NCBI GenBank assembly: GCA_950097015.1
Contig: CATNEN010000038.1
Location: forward strand, 11,883,001 to 11,947,000
Direction: 5' to 3'
Source of the DNA: Macrostomum hystrix
Taxonomy: Eukaryota > Platyhelminthes > Macrostomidae
Length of the DNA stretch: 64,000 nt
Position 1 is the first letter of the stretch. Each line of letters starts with the position of its first letter. Shown in pieces: positions 21,222-34,600 of the stretch. The translations under genes and the position numbers were made by a program. Under the pieces are notes generated by a model that was not told the origin of the DNA, did no database searches, and saw only the letters and a program-made list of their open reading frames with translations.

Positions 21222-21770
21222 TTAGGAAGCAAAGATATCGGGCGGCCGCCGCTCTCTCTCCGACCGTCGTGGGAAACCGGCCGGCTCAGCTGGCACCGGT
21301 TGTTCCTCGGGCTCCTCGTCTGCCTGCAGCTCGGGCCAGAATGCCGCCGCGTCGCCGCCTTGACCGGTCGGTTCGCTGGGCGGCTGTGCGGCATCGTCGC
21401 TGGGACTGACGGAGTCAGCAGCAGACGGAAGCTCCAGTGACGCGCGCCGCTGCATGAAGCGCTTGAGGCGGTCGTGATGTACCACCAGCCTGCGCCTGCG
21501 GCCGGCCTCGCTTGAATGCGGTAGTTGACCTCGCCCAAGCGTCTCAGGACTCGGTATGGCCCTTTCCACTTGTCGCTCAGGCACCGCGTCTGGCCGCGCC
21601 GCGCTTGATGACGGAGTTTCGGAGCATCAAGAGCTGGCCCTCCTCGAACGGCACGAACCGACAGTCTTGGTTGGCGAGCGGGTTCCGCTCGACCTGCGCG
21701 CGCCGCAGCCGGCCATGCACCGATTCAAAGGCGCTCTGCAGGCTCTCCTGAGTAGGCAGAGCATTTCGAA
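21222..21770 (-). pseudogene. Ty3/gypsy-type LTR retrotransposon, C-terminal end of integrase, broken
   Basis: Minus-strand reading gives an integrase C-terminal GPY/F module (SDKWKGPYRVLRRLGEVNYR) and, in a different frame, RRRLVVHHDRLKRF followed by a Pro/Glu/Ser-rich tail that stops near 21222. The two pieces are in different frames, so the copy is frameshifted near 21510. No LTR, protease, RT or RNase H was found nearby. The 5' side joins LINE sequence at about 21770-21785. Confidence 0.75.
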
Positions 21771-21784
21771 ATACCCAGTCATCA

Positions 21785-22290
21785 CCAGGACGAACAGGAA
21801 TACCCAGTCATCACAGGCGCTAGCGTGTTCCCCTGGAGCACCCCGGAGGATGTCTTAAAGGATTCGGACAGGCCGTCCGGCGTCATCACAGCTGTTCTCG
21901 TAGCACAGTACAACGCCATATTGGTGGAGATCAGCTGCTCTGGCACATGATACGCACGAAGTCCAGGCTCTGCTCTGATAGACACTCCTGAAGTGCGATG
22001 ATGTCACAGATGAGGTCGAGCGCAAACTTCGCCAGCAACCCTCTCCGCCAGGCGGTCTTGAGCGTCCCGACTCGAAGTGTGCCCTGTGGTAGAGCTGGGG
22101 CTCGGTTGTAAGTTAGCCTCATGGTCTCCGGCGCGACCTGGAAGACCCAGATGGACTCTCATGACAGCAGCTCGGTGTGCGGCGCCACGTCGCTGGCCTT
22201 CGAAAACACCGGTTTCGCTCGCCGGTTTTGTCCTGCCGCTATTGGCCGCCGCAGCAGTGAAGCGCGGCACACCGTCTTGACTGCGAGGAG
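21785..22290 (-). mobile_element. Internally deleted non-LTR retrotransposon (endonuclease start joined to RT middle)
   Basis: On the minus strand, 22122-21975 reads as the start of an APE-type endonuclease (TLRVGTLK ... DIIALQE). Within a few codons, in another frame, it becomes RT sequence (LRAYHVPEQL, TPDGLSESF, SGVLQGNTLAP) closely matching the 44785 LINE (LRAYHVPQRL, TPDGLSDPF, SGVLQGDTLAP). Most of EN and the first half of RT are therefore missing. It shows that this LINE family carries an APE-type endonuclease. Confidence 0.8.
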
Positions 22291-22599
22291 CAAATAGATT
22301 AGGACGAGATCAGCACTATAACTGTCATCCTCCGCAGCTCCAAAATCTGATGCTCGCAGGTGTCGACTGAGCTAATAAAGAGATATTCCTTGACTGTCGC
22401 CGCAGTCCAAACAGCCAGTTAACGACTCTCCTTCGCAATGATCATTCATAACTGATGTGTGTAATTCGATTTGAAGTGGTTGCATCAACAGAGAAATCTA
22501 CGAATTCTGTTTTTGCCAACATCGCTGTATTCTGTATCTGCCACCAATTTCGCTATGATGGAGTCTGGTCGGCTCCGTACTGAGGACCAGCATTGAAGG

Positions 22600-23650
22600 T
22601 TTCTTTTTAGAATACTACTAGCAAGTTTTGCCCGCCTTCGGGGAGCATAAATATTTTTAATTCATCTAATATACTTTTTAGCAGCTGTAGTTTCAGCTTT
22701 TTTTAAGTTACAATGATCCCCTAGCTGACAATGATCCCCAAGTTGACCATGATCCCCAAGCAAGATTTTCATTTTTAGTATAGTAGAAGATGAAGCATTT
22801 TTATACAGTTCTCTGTTCGTTTACAACGTCGGCAATGATTAAAGCAGCGGTGCATTCTTGCAATGCTATGCATTAGTGACACATCACTGATTTTAACATT
22901 TTTCATGATATCCTATTACTTGGCAGAGCTAGATCTATTTTTACACCGTGCTTACCTACCTTCCTGTGCATATCAAACAAAAGTCCTGGTGAAATTCTGC
23001 CGCAATTTTCCCTTGTTTTCCTCTAAGCTTTTCGCTTCCGATTACACTTTATCGCCCATTTTGCGAGGCAAGTTTGTCGCTTGTGACTTGTATCTAGCAC
23101 CGATGTTTAGGGAAGAGGGGAAGAGAAGATACAGAAGGGAAGTCGGGATTTAGTTCCTAAGCTCAATTTTTTGTAGCTTCATCGGAACCAGCTCGATCTC
23201 GGAGCGGACATCTACCTAACTTCCATTTTGTTACTAATGCGGCTACATCAAAGGATTCTAAGGAGTGTCCTAATTGAGGGGATGGAGACTTCGTATATCG
23301 TAGCAAATGGCTCCTGCCTTGTGCCTTCTCTAGGAGTGGTAGCTCTCTAGCTCGCACCGGCGGGACACAACGCCTGTGTGGTATGAGTCAGACCAGGCCC
23401 ACGGGCTAAGGTCTGCAATACCTCACACCTGCAGTCGTTTTTTGAGCAGGCTTGGCAGGAAGGAGACCTGTGCCTTCGGGTGCAGGAATCCTCTCCACGT
23501 GTCCCGTCAGCTGACCCATTGGAACACGTCCCGCGAGTGTTCAAGGCTGGCCCTTCGCAGAAATACTTTTAATTCGGCTAGTATATACTTTTTAGCAGCT
23601 GAATTTACAGCTTTTTAAAGCTACAATGATCCCCCAGTTCACAATGATCC
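22600..23650 (+). repeat. Direct-repeat pair: an element end that precedes the 18-bp array
   Basis: 22650-22760 and 23560-23650 share TATACTTTTTAGCAGCTG, an A/T spacer and then ACAATGATCCCC units. Between them (22770-23555) I see no supportable gene; ORFs there look random. The left copy stops after about three 18-bp units, and the right copy opens the long array. Confidence 0.6.
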
Positions 23651-24335
23651 CCCAGTTGATGATGATCACCCAGTTGACAATGATCCCCCAGTTGATGATG
23701 ACTCCCCATTGATGATGATCCCCATTTAACAATGTTCCCCCAGTTGACAATGTTCCCCCAGTTGACAATGATCACCCAGTTGATGATGATCACCCAGTTG
23801 ACAATGATCCCCCAGTTGACAATGATCCCCCCAGTTGACAATGATCCCCCAGTTGACAATGAACCACCAGTTGACAATGATCACCCAGTTGATGATGATC
23901 CCCCGGTTGACAATGATCCCCCAGTTGACAATGATCCCCCAGTTGACAATGATCCCACAGTTGACAAAGATCCCCCAGTTCACAATGATCCCCCAGTAGA
24001 TGATGATCCCCCAGTTGATGATGATCCCCCAGTTGATGATGATCATCCAGTTGACAATGATCCCAAGTTGAGCATGATCCCACATTTGATGCTGATTCCC
24101 CAGTTGACAATTATCCCCCAGTGGACAATGATCCCCCAGTTGACAATGATCCCCCAGTTGACAATGATCCCCCAGTTGACAATGATCCCCCAGTTGACAA
24201 TTATCCCCCAGTTTACCATGATCCCCCAGTTGACGATTATCCCCCAGTTTACCATGATCCCCCAGTTGACGATTATCCCCCAGTTTACCATGATCCCCAT
24301 TTTGATGATGACTCCCCAGTTGACGTTGATTTTTC
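23625..24335. repeat. 18-bp tandem repeat array (CCCCCAGTTGACAATGAT type)
   Basis: The unit is CCCCCAGTTGACAATGAT, with GATGATGAT, TTTACCATGAT and GACGATTAT variants. ORFs on both strands (NDPPVD or QLGDHC repeats) follow from period 18 and are not genes. Confidence 0.94.
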
Positions 24336-24344
24336 AAACGCTGG

Positions 24345-24642
24345 GTTAGCCATGATTCAAACTCGGGTTTAGCCATGATTCAAGCTCTGGTTTAGCCATG
24401 ATTCAAACTCTTGTTTAGCCATGATTCAAGCTCTGGTTTAGCCATGATTCAAACTCTTGTTTAGCCATGATTCAAGCTCTGGTTTAGCCATGATTCAAGC
24501 TCTGGTTTAGCCATGATTCAAGCTCTGGTTTAGCCATGATTCAAGCTCTGGTTTAGCCATGATTCAAGCTCTGGTTTAGCCATGATTCAAGCTCTGGTTT
24601 AGCTATGATTCAAACTCTGGTTTAGACATGATTCAAGCTCTG
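24345..24642. repeat. 23-bp satellite, short left block
   Basis: About thirteen units with the core TAGCCATGATTCAAGCTCTG, preceding the SINE insertion. Confidence 0.95.
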
Positions 24643-24962
24643 ATTGAGGTTGTAGCCTAGTGGTTAGGGCGTCGGACTCACGACTTGAAGGTCGGGAGTT
24701 CGATTCCGACTCCACTGGAACAATATGCGTCCTTTAGCAAGACACTTAACTCTGCATTGCTTCAGTTCACCCAGCTGTTTAATGGGTACCAGCATCAGCT
24801 GGGATAATTGAAGGTCGGTGTGGCGTCCCCCCCAGTCCGTGGACTGAACAGCTGTACGCAGCCTTCAGATGCGCCGCGCATTGGCTGCGGCTGTGCTGTC
24901 GGCTGCACATCTGACCCAATTGGGGCAGGTGTAATCAATTATTATTAAAATTATTATTATTA
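24643..24962 (+). mobile_element. tRNA-derived SINE, family A, copy 1, inserted in the 23-bp satellite
   Basis: The head has TAGCCTAGTGGTTAGGGCG (A box) and AGTTCGATTCC (B box). The body contains CTTTAGCAAGACACTTAACT, a motif type seen in many metazoan SINEs, and the 3' end is an ATT-repeat tail. Satellite sequence ATGATTCAAGCTCTG (24628) and ATGATTCAAACTCTG (24963) border it, compatible with a target-site duplication, although the satellite repeats this word anyway. Confidence 0.88.
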
Positions 24963-25158
24963 ATGATTCAAACTCTGGTTGGCTAAGATTCAAACTCGGG
25001 TTTAGCCATGATTCAAACTCTGGTTTAGCCATGATTGAATCTCTGGTTTAGCCATGATTTAAGCTCTGGTTTAGCTATGATTCTAACGCTAGGTTAGCCA
25101 TGATTCAAACTCTGGTTTAGCCATGATTCTAACGCTGGGTTAGCCATGATTTAAACTC
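24963..25158. repeat. 23-bp satellite, second block
   Basis: About eight divergent units. Its last 130 bases are repeated at 41031-41160. Confidence 0.94.
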
Positions 25159-25505
25159 TGACAATGATCCCCCAGTTGACAATGATCCCCAAGTTGACAA
25201 TGATCCCCAGTTGACAATGTTCCCCAAGTTGACAATGATCCCCCCAGTTGACAATGTTTCCCAGTTGACAATGATACCCCAGTTGACAATGTTCCCCAAG
25301 TTGACAATGATCCCCCCAGTTGACAATGATCCCGCAGTTGAAAATGATCTCCCAGTTGACAATGAACCCCCATTTGATGATGATCCCCCAGTTTACAATG
25401 ATCCCACAGTTGACAATCATCCCCCAGTTGACGATTATCCCGCAGTTTACCATGATCCCCTATTTTATGAAGACTCCCCAGTTGACAATGTTCCCCAGTT
25501 GAATT
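25158..25505. repeat. 18-bp tandem repeat array, second block
   Basis: Same unit family as 23625-24335, with AAGTTGACAATGTTCCCC variants. Most of it is duplicated at 41158-41465. Confidence 0.93.
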
Positions 25506-25655
25506 TTTTATTAGCTGCTATTGTAGAAAATTGAGAAGAACAACATTAGTTGAATATCAGACAAAATTATTTTGATACAAATGTATATCATTATGACGTT
25601 ATATGATAACAAAAGCTAAATATAGAGAATTCATCAATGGCAAAAAATTTTGCTA
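25506..25655. other. Unique AT-rich spacer between arrays
   Basis: About 150 bp without repeats; contains TATTAGCTGCTATTGTAGAA, faintly like the AGCAGCTG segment at 22690 and 23600. Confidence 0.5.
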
Positions 25656-28600
25656 TGATTCACACCCTGGTTTAGCCATGATTCAAACGCTGGGTTAGCC
25701 ATGATTCAAACGCTGGGTTAGCCATGATTCAAACGCTGGGTTAGCCATGATTCACACCCTGGTTTAGCCATGATTCAAACGCTGGGTTAGCCATGATTCA
25801 CACCCTGGTTTAGCCATGATTCAAACGCTGAGTTAGCCATGATTCACACCCTGGTTAAGCCATGATTCAAACGCTGGGTTAGCCATGATTCACACCCTGG
25901 TTAAGCCATGATTCAAACGCTGGGTTAGCCATGATTCAAACGCTGGGTTAGCCATGATTCAAACGCTGGGTTAGACATGATTCAAACGCTGGGTTAGCCA
26001 TGATTCAAACGCTGGGTTAGCCATGATTCAAACTCAGGTTTAGCCATGATTCAAACTCTGGATTAGCCATGATTCAAACTCTGTTTTAGCTACGATTGAA
26101 ATTCTGGTTTGGCCATGATTCAAACTCTGGTTTAGCCATGATTCAAACTCTGGTTTAGCCATGATTCAAACGCTGGGTTAGCCATGATTCAAACGCTGGG
26201 TTAGCCATGATTCAAACGCTGGGTTAGCCATGATTCACACCCTGGTTTAGCCATGATTCAAACGCTGGGTTAGCCATGATTCAAACGCTGGGTTAGCCAT
26301 GATTCACACCCTGGTTTAGCCATGATTCAAACGCTGGGTTAGCCATGATTCAAACGCTGGGTTAGCCATGATTCACACCCTGGTTAAGCCATGATTCAAA
26401 CGCTGGGTTAGCCATGATTCAAACGCTGGGTTAGCCATGATTCAAACGCTGGGTTAGACATGATTCAAACGCTGGGTTAGCCATGATTCAAACGCTGGGT
26501 TAGCCATGATTCAAACTCAGGTTTAGCCATGATTCAAACTCTGGATTAGCCATGATTCAAACTCTGTTTTAGCTACGATTGAAATTCTGGTTTGGCCATG
26601 ATTCAAAATCTGGTTTAGCCATGATTCAATCTCTGGTTTAGCCATGATACAAACTCTGGTTTAGCCATGATTCAAACTCTGGTTTAGCCATGATTCAGAC
26701 TCTGGTTTAGCCATGATTCATACTCTGGGTTAGCCATGATTCACACCCTGGTTTAGCCATGATTCAAACGCTGGGTTTGCCATGATTCACACCCTGGTTA
26801 AGCCATGATTCAAACGCTGGGTTAGCCATGATTCACACCCTGGTTAAGCCATGATTCAAACGCTGGGTTAGCCATGATTCAAACGCTGGGTTAGCCATGA
26901 TTCAAACGCTGGGTTAGCCATGATTCAAACGCTGGGTTAGACATGATTCAAACGCTGGGTTAGCCATGATTCAAACGCTGGGTTAGCCATGATTCAAACT
27001 CAGGTTTAGCCATGATTCAAACTCTGGGTTAGCCATGATTCAAACTCTGTTTTAGCTACGATTGAAATTCTGGTTTGGCCATGATTCAAAATCTGGTTTA
27101 GCCATGATTCAATCTCTGGTTTAGCCATGATACAAACTCTGGTTTAGCCATGATTCAAACTCTGGTTTAGCCATGATTCAGACTCTGGTTTAGCCATGAT
27201 TCATACTCTGGGTTAGCCATGATTCACACCCTGGTTTAGCCATGATTCAAACGCTGGGTTAGCCATGATTCACACCCTGGTTTAGCCATGATTCAAACGC
27301 TGGGTTAGCCATGATTCAAACGCTGGGTTAGCCATGATTCAAACGCTGGGTTAGCCATGATTCAAAATCTGGTTTAGCCATGATTCAATCTCTGGTTTAG
27401 CCATGATTCAAACTCTGGTTTAGCCATGATTCAAACTCTGGTTTAGCCATGATTCAGACTCTGGCTTAGCCATGATTCAAACTCTGGTTTAGCCATGATT
27501 CAAACTCTGGTTTAGCCATGATTCAGACGCTGGTTTAGCCATGATTGAAACTCTGGTTTAGCCATGATTCAGACTCTGGTTTAGCCATGATTCAGACGCT
27601 GGTTTAGCCATGATTGAAACTCTGGTTTTGCCATGATTCAGACTCTGGGTTAGCCATGATTCAAACTCAGGTTTAGCCATGATTCAAACTCTGGATTAGC
27701 CATGATTCAAACTCTGTTTTAGCTACGATTGAAATTCTGGTTTGGCCATGATTCAAAATCTGGTTTAGCCATGATTCAATCTCTGGTTTAGCCATGATTC
27801 AAACTCTGGTTTAGCCATGATTCAAACTCTGGTTTAGCCATGATTCAGACTCTGGTTTAGCCATGATTTAAACTCTGGTTTAGCCATGATTCAAACTCTG
27901 GTTTACCATGATTCAGACGCTGGTTTAGCCATGATTGAAACTCTGGTTTTGCCATGATTCAGACTCTGGTTTAGCCATGATTCAGACTCTGGTTTAGCCA
28001 TGATTCAGACTCTGGTTTAGCCATGATTCAAACTCTGGTTTAGCCATGATTCAAACTCTGGTTTAGCCATGATTCAGACTCTGGTTTAGCCATGATTCAA
28101 ACTCTGGTTTAGCCATGATTCAGACTCTGGTTTAGCCATGATTCAAACTCTGGTTTAGCCATGATTCAAACTCTGGTTTAGCCATGATTCAATCTCTGGT
28201 TTAGCCATGATTCAAACTCTGGTTTAGCCATGATTCAAACTCTGGTTTAGCCATGATTCAGACTCTGGTTTAGCCATGATTCAAACTCTGGTTTAGCCAT
28301 GATTCAAACTCTGGTTTACCATGATTCAGACGCTGGTTTAGCCATGATTGAAACTCTGGTTTTGCCATGATTCAGACTCTGGTTTAGCCATGATTCAGAC
28401 TCTGGTTTAGCCATGATTCAGACTCTGGTTTAGCCATGATTCAAACTCTGGTTTAGCCATGATTCAAACTCTGGTTTAGCCATGATTCAGACTCTGGTTT
28501 AGCCATGATTCAAACTCTGGTTTAGCCATGATTCAGACTCTGGTTTAGCCATGATTCAAACTCTGGTTTAGCCATGATTCAAACGCTGGGTTAGCCATGA

Positions 28601-31600
28601 TTCAAACGCTGGGTTAGCCATGATTCAAACGCTGGGTTAGCCATGATTCACACCCTGGTTTAGCCATGATTCAAACGCTGGGTTAGCCATGATTCAAACG
28701 CTGGGTTAGCCATGATTCACACCCTGGTTTAGCCATGATTCAAACGCTGGGTTAGCCATGATTCAAACGCTGGGTTAGCCATGATTCAAACGCTGGGTTA
28801 GCCATGATTCAAACGCTGGGTTAGACATGATTCAAACGCTGGGTTAGCCATGATTCAAACGCTGGGTTAGCCATGATTCAAACTCAGGTTTAGCCATGAT
28901 TCAAACTCTGGATTAGCCATGATTCAAACTCTGTTTTAGCTACGATTGAAATTCTGGTTTGGCCATGATTCAAAATCTGGTTTAGCCATGATTCAAACTC
29001 TGGTTTAGCCATGATTCAAACTCTGGTTTAGCCATGATTCAGACTCTGGTTTAGCCATGATTCAAACTCTGGATTAGCCATGATTCAAACTCTGTTTTAG
29101 CTACGATTGAAATTCTGGTTTGGCCATGATTCAAAATCTGGTTTAGCCATGATTCAATCTCTGGTTTAGCCATGATTCAAACTCTGGTTTAGCCATGATT
29201 CAAACTCTGGTTTAGCCATGATTCAGACTCTGGTTTAGCCATGATTCAAACTCTGGTTTAGCCATGATTCAAACTCTGGTTTACCATGATTCAGACGCTG
29301 GTTTAGCCATGATTGAAACTCTGGTTTTGCCATGATTCAGACTCTGGTTTAGCCATGATTCAGACTCTGGTTTAGCCATGATTCAGACTCTGGTTTAGCC
29401 ATGATTCAAACTCTGGTTTAGCCATGATTCAAACTCTGGTTTAGCCATGATTCAGACTCTGGTTTAGCCATGATTCAAACTCTGGTTTAGCCATGATTCA
29501 GACTCTGGTTTAGCCATGATTCAAACTCTGGTTTAGCCATGATTCAAACTCTGGTTTAGCCATGATTCAATCTCTGGTTTAGCCATGATTCAAACTCTGG
29601 TTTAGCCATGATTCAAACTCTGGTTTAGCCATGATTCAGACTCTGGTTTAGCCATGATTCAAACTCTGGTTTAGCCATGATTCAAACTCTGGTTTACCAT
29701 GATTCAGACGCTGGTTTAGCCATGATTGAAACTCTGGTTTTGCCATGATTCAGACTCTGGTTTAGCCATGATTCAGACTCTGGTTTAGCCATGATTCAGA
29801 CTCTGGTTTAGCCATGATTCAAACTCTGGTTTAGCCATGATTCAAACTCTGGTTTAGCCATGATTCAGACTCTGGTTTAGCCATGATTCAAACTCTGGTT
29901 TAGCCATGATTCAGACTCTGGTTTAGCCATGATTCAAACTCTGGTTTAGCCATGATTCAAACGCTGGGTTAGCCATGATTCAAACGCTGGGTTAGCCATG
30001 ATTCAAACGCTGGGTTAGCCATGATTCACACCCTGGTTTAGCCATGATTCAAACGCTGGGTTAGCCATGATTCAAACGCTGGGTTAGCCATGATTCACAC
30101 CCTGGTTTAGCCATGATTCAAACGCTGGGTTAGCCATGATTCAAACGCTGGGTTAGCCATGATTCAGACTCTGGTTTAGCCATGATTCAGACTCTGGTTT
30201 AGCCATGATTCAGACTCTGGTTTAGCCATGATTCAAACTCTGGTTTAGCCATGATTCAAACTCTGGTTTAGCCATGATTCAGACTCTGGTTTAGCCATGA
30301 TTCAAACTCTGGTTTAGCCATGATTCAGACTCTGGTTTAGCCATGATTCAGACTCTGGTTTAGCCATGATTCAAACTCTGGTTTAGCCATGATTCAAACT
30401 CTGGTTTAGCCATGATTCAAACTCTGGTTTAGCCATGATTCAAACGCTGGGTTAGCCATGATTCAAACTCTGGGTTAGCCATGATTCACACCCTGGTTTA
30501 GCCATGATTCAAACGCTGGGTTAGCCATGATTCACACCCTGGTTTAGCCATGATTCAAACGCTGGGTTAGCCATGATTCAAACGCTGGGTTAGCCATGAT
30601 TCAAACGCTGGGTTAGCCATGATTCAAAATCTGGTTTAGCCATGATTCAATCTCTGGTTTAGCCATGATTCAAACTCTGGTTTAGCCATGATTCAAACTC
30701 TGGTTTAGCCATGATTCAGACTCTGGTTTAGCCATGATTCAAACTCTGGTTTAGCCATGATTCAAACTCTGGTTTAGCCATGATTCAGACGCTGGTTTAG
30801 CCATGATTGAAACTCTGGTTTAGCCATGATTCAGACTCTGGTTTAGCCATGATTCAGACGCTGGTTTAGCCATGATTGAAACTCTGGTTTTGCCATGATT
30901 CAGACTCTGGGTTAGCCATGATTCAAACTCAGGTTTAGCCATGATTCAAACTCTGGATTAGCCATGATTCAAACTCTGTTTTAGCTACGATTGAAATTCT
31001 GGTTTGGCCATGATTCAAAATCTGGTTTAGCCATGATTCAATCTCTGGTTTAGCCATGATTCAAACTCTGGTTTAGCCATGATTCAAACTCTGGTTTAGC
31101 CATGATTCAGACTCTGGTTTAGCCATGATTCAAACTCTGGTTTAGCCATGATTCAAACTCTGGTTTACCATGATTCAGACGCTGGTTTAGCCATGATTGA
31201 AACTCTGGTTTAGCCATGATTCAGACTCTGGTTTAGCCATGATTCAGACTCTGGTTTAGCCATGATTCAGACTCTGGTTTAGCCATGATTCAAACTCTGG
31301 TTTAGCCATGATTCAAACTCTGGTTTAGCCATGATTCAGACTCTGGTTTAGCCATGATTCAAACTCTGGTTTAGCCATGATTCAGACTCTGGTTTAGCCA
31401 TGATTCAGACTCTGGTTTAGCCATGATTCAAACTCTGGTTTAGCCATGATTCAAACTCTGGTTTAGCCATGATTCAAACTCTGGTTTAGCCATGATTCAA
31501 ACGCTGGGTTAGCCATGATTCAAACGCTGGGTTAGCCATGATTCAAACGCTGGGTTAGCCATGATTCACACCCTGGTTTAGCCATGATTCAAACGCTGGG

Positions 31601-34600
31601 TTAGCCATGATTCAAACGCTGGGTTAGCCATGATTCACACCCTGGTTTAGCCATGATTCAAACGCTGGGTTAGCCATGATTCAAACGCTGGGTTAGCCAT
31701 GATTCAAACGCTGGGTTAGACATGATTCAAACGCTGGGTTAGCCATGATTCAAACGCTGGGTTAGCCATGATTCAAACTCAGGTTTAGCCATGATTCAAA
31801 CTCTGGATTAGCCATGATTCAAACTCTGTTTTAGCTACGATTGAAATTCTGGTTTGGCCATGATTCAAAATCTGGTTTAGCCATGATTCAATCTCTGGTT
31901 TAGCCATGATTCAAACTCTGGTTTAGCCATGATTCAAACTCTGGTTTAGCCATGATTCAGACGCTGGTTTAGCCATGATTGAAACTCTGGTTTTGCCATG
32001 ATTCAGACTCTGGTTTAGCCATGATTCAGACGCTGGTTTAGCCATGATTGAAACTCTGGTTTTGCCATGATTCAGACTCTGGGTTAGCCATGATTCAAAC
32101 TCAGGTTTAGCCATGATTCAAACTCTGGATTAGCCATGATTCAAACTCTGTTTTAGCTACGATTGAAATTCTGGTTTGGCCATGATTCAAAATCTGGTTT
32201 AGCCATGATTCAATCTCTGGTTTAGCCATGATTCAAACTCTGGTTTAGCCATGATTCAAACTCTGGTTTAGCCATGATTCAGACTCTGGTTTAGCCATGA
32301 TTCAAACTCTGGTTTAGCCATGATTGAAACTCTGGTTTTGCCATGATTCAGACTCTGGTTTAGCCATGATTCAGACTCTGGTTTAGCCATGATTCAGACT
32401 CTGGTTTAGCCATGATTCAAACTCTGGTTTAGCCATGATTCAAACTCTGGTTTAGCCATGATTCAGACTCTGGTTTAGCCATGATTCAAACTCTGGTTTA
32501 GCCATGATTCAGACTCTGGTTTAGCCATGATTCAAACTCTGGTTTAGCCATGATTCAAACGCTGGGTTAGCCATGATTCAAACGCTGGGTTAGCCATGAT
32601 TCAAACGCTGGGTTAGCCATGATTCACACCCTGGTTTAGCCATGATTCAAACGCTGGGTTAGCCATGATTCAAACGCTGGGTTAGCCATGATTCACACCC
32701 TGGTTTAGCCATGATTCAAACGCTGGGTTAGCCATGATTCAAACGCTGGGTTAGCCATGATTCAAACGCTGGGTTAGCCATGATTCAAACGCTGGGTTAG
32801 ACATGATTCAAACGCTGGGTTAGCCATGATTCAAACGCTGGGTTAGCCATGATTCAAACTCAGGTTTAGCCATGATTCAAACTCTGGATTAGCCATGATT
32901 CAAACTCTGTTTTAGCTACGATTGAAATTCTGGTTTGGCCATGATTCAAAATCTGGTTTAGCCATGATTCAAACTCTGGTTTAGCCATGATTCAAACTCT
33001 GGTTTAGCCATGATTCAGACTCTGGTTTAGCCATGATTCAAACTCTGGATTAGCCATGATTCAAACTCTGTTTTAGCTACGATTGAAATTCTGGTTTGGC
33101 CATGATTCAAAATCTGGTTTAGCCATGATTCAATCTCTGGTTTAGCCATGATTCAAACTCTGGTTTAGCCATGATTCAAACTCTGGTTTAGCCATGATTC
33201 AGACTCTGGTTTAGCCATGATTCAAACTCTGGTTTAGCCATGATTCAAACTCTGGTTTACCATGATTCAGACGCTGGTTTAGCCATGATTGAAACTCTGG
33301 TTTTGCCATGATTCAGACTCTGGTTTAGCCATGATTCAGACTCTGGTTTAGCCATGATTCAGACTCTGGTTTAGCCATGATTCAAACTCTGGTTTAGCCA
33401 TGATTCAAACTCTGGTTTAGCCATGATTCAGACTCTGGTTTAGCCATGATTCAAACTCTGGTTTAGCCATGATTCAGACTCTGGTTTAGCCATGATTCAA
33501 ACTCTGGTTTAGCCATGATTCAAACTCTGGTTTAGCCATGATTCAATCTCTGGTTTAGCCATGATTCAAACTCTGGTTTAGCCATGATTCAAACTCTGGT
33601 TTAGCCATGATTCAGACTCTGGTTTAGCCATGATTCAAACTCTGGTTTAGCCATGATTCAAACTCTGGTTTACCATGATTCAGACGCTGGTTTAGCCATG
33701 ATTGAAACTCTGGTTTTGCCATGATTCAGACTCTGGTTTAGCCATGATTCAGACTCTGGTTTAGCCATGATTCAGACTCTGGTTTAGCCATGATTCAAAC
33801 TCTGGTTTAGCCATGATTCAAACTCTGGTTTAGCCATGATTCAGACTCTGGTTTAGCCATGATTCAAACTCTGGTTTAGCCATGATTCAGACTCTGGTTT
33901 AGCCATGATTCAAACTCTGGTTTAGCCATGATTCAAACGCTGGGTTAGCCATGATTCAAACGCTGGGTTAGCCATGATTCAAACGCTGGGTTAGCCATGA
34001 TTCACACCCTGGTTTAGCCATGATTCAAACGCTGGGTTAGCCATGATTCAAACGCTGGGTTAGCCATGATTCACACCCTGGTTTAGCCATGATTCAAACG
34101 CTGGGTTAGCCATGATTCAAACGCTGGGTTAGCCATGATTCAGACTCTGGTTTAGCCATGATTCAGACTCTGGTTTAGCCATGATTCAGACTCTGGTTTA
34201 GCCATGATTCAAACTCTGGTTTAGCCATGATTCAAACTCTGGTTTAGCCATGATTCAGACTCTGGTTTAGCCATGATTCAAACTCTGGTTTAGCCATGAT
34301 TCAGACTCTGGTTTAGCCATGATTCAGACTCTGGTTTAGCCATGATTCAAACTCTGGTTTAGCCATGATTCAAACTCTGGTTTAGCCATGATTCAAACTC
34401 TGGTTTAGCCATGATTCAAACGCTGGGTTAGCCATGATTCAAACTCTGGGTTAGCCATGATTCACACCCTGGTTTAGCCATGATTCAAACGCTGGGTTAG
34501 CCATGATTCACACCCTGGTTTAGCCATGATTCAAACGCTGGGTTAGCCATGATTCAAACGCTGGGTTAGCCATGATTCAAACGCTGGGTTAGCCATGATT

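Noticed and set aside
23726-24376. 216-aa and 205-aa ORFs on opposite strands
   Set aside because: Both are by-products of the 18-bp array.
24650-24725. Functional tRNA gene
   Set aside because: A and B boxes are present, but the acceptor stem does not pair and a SINE body follows directly.
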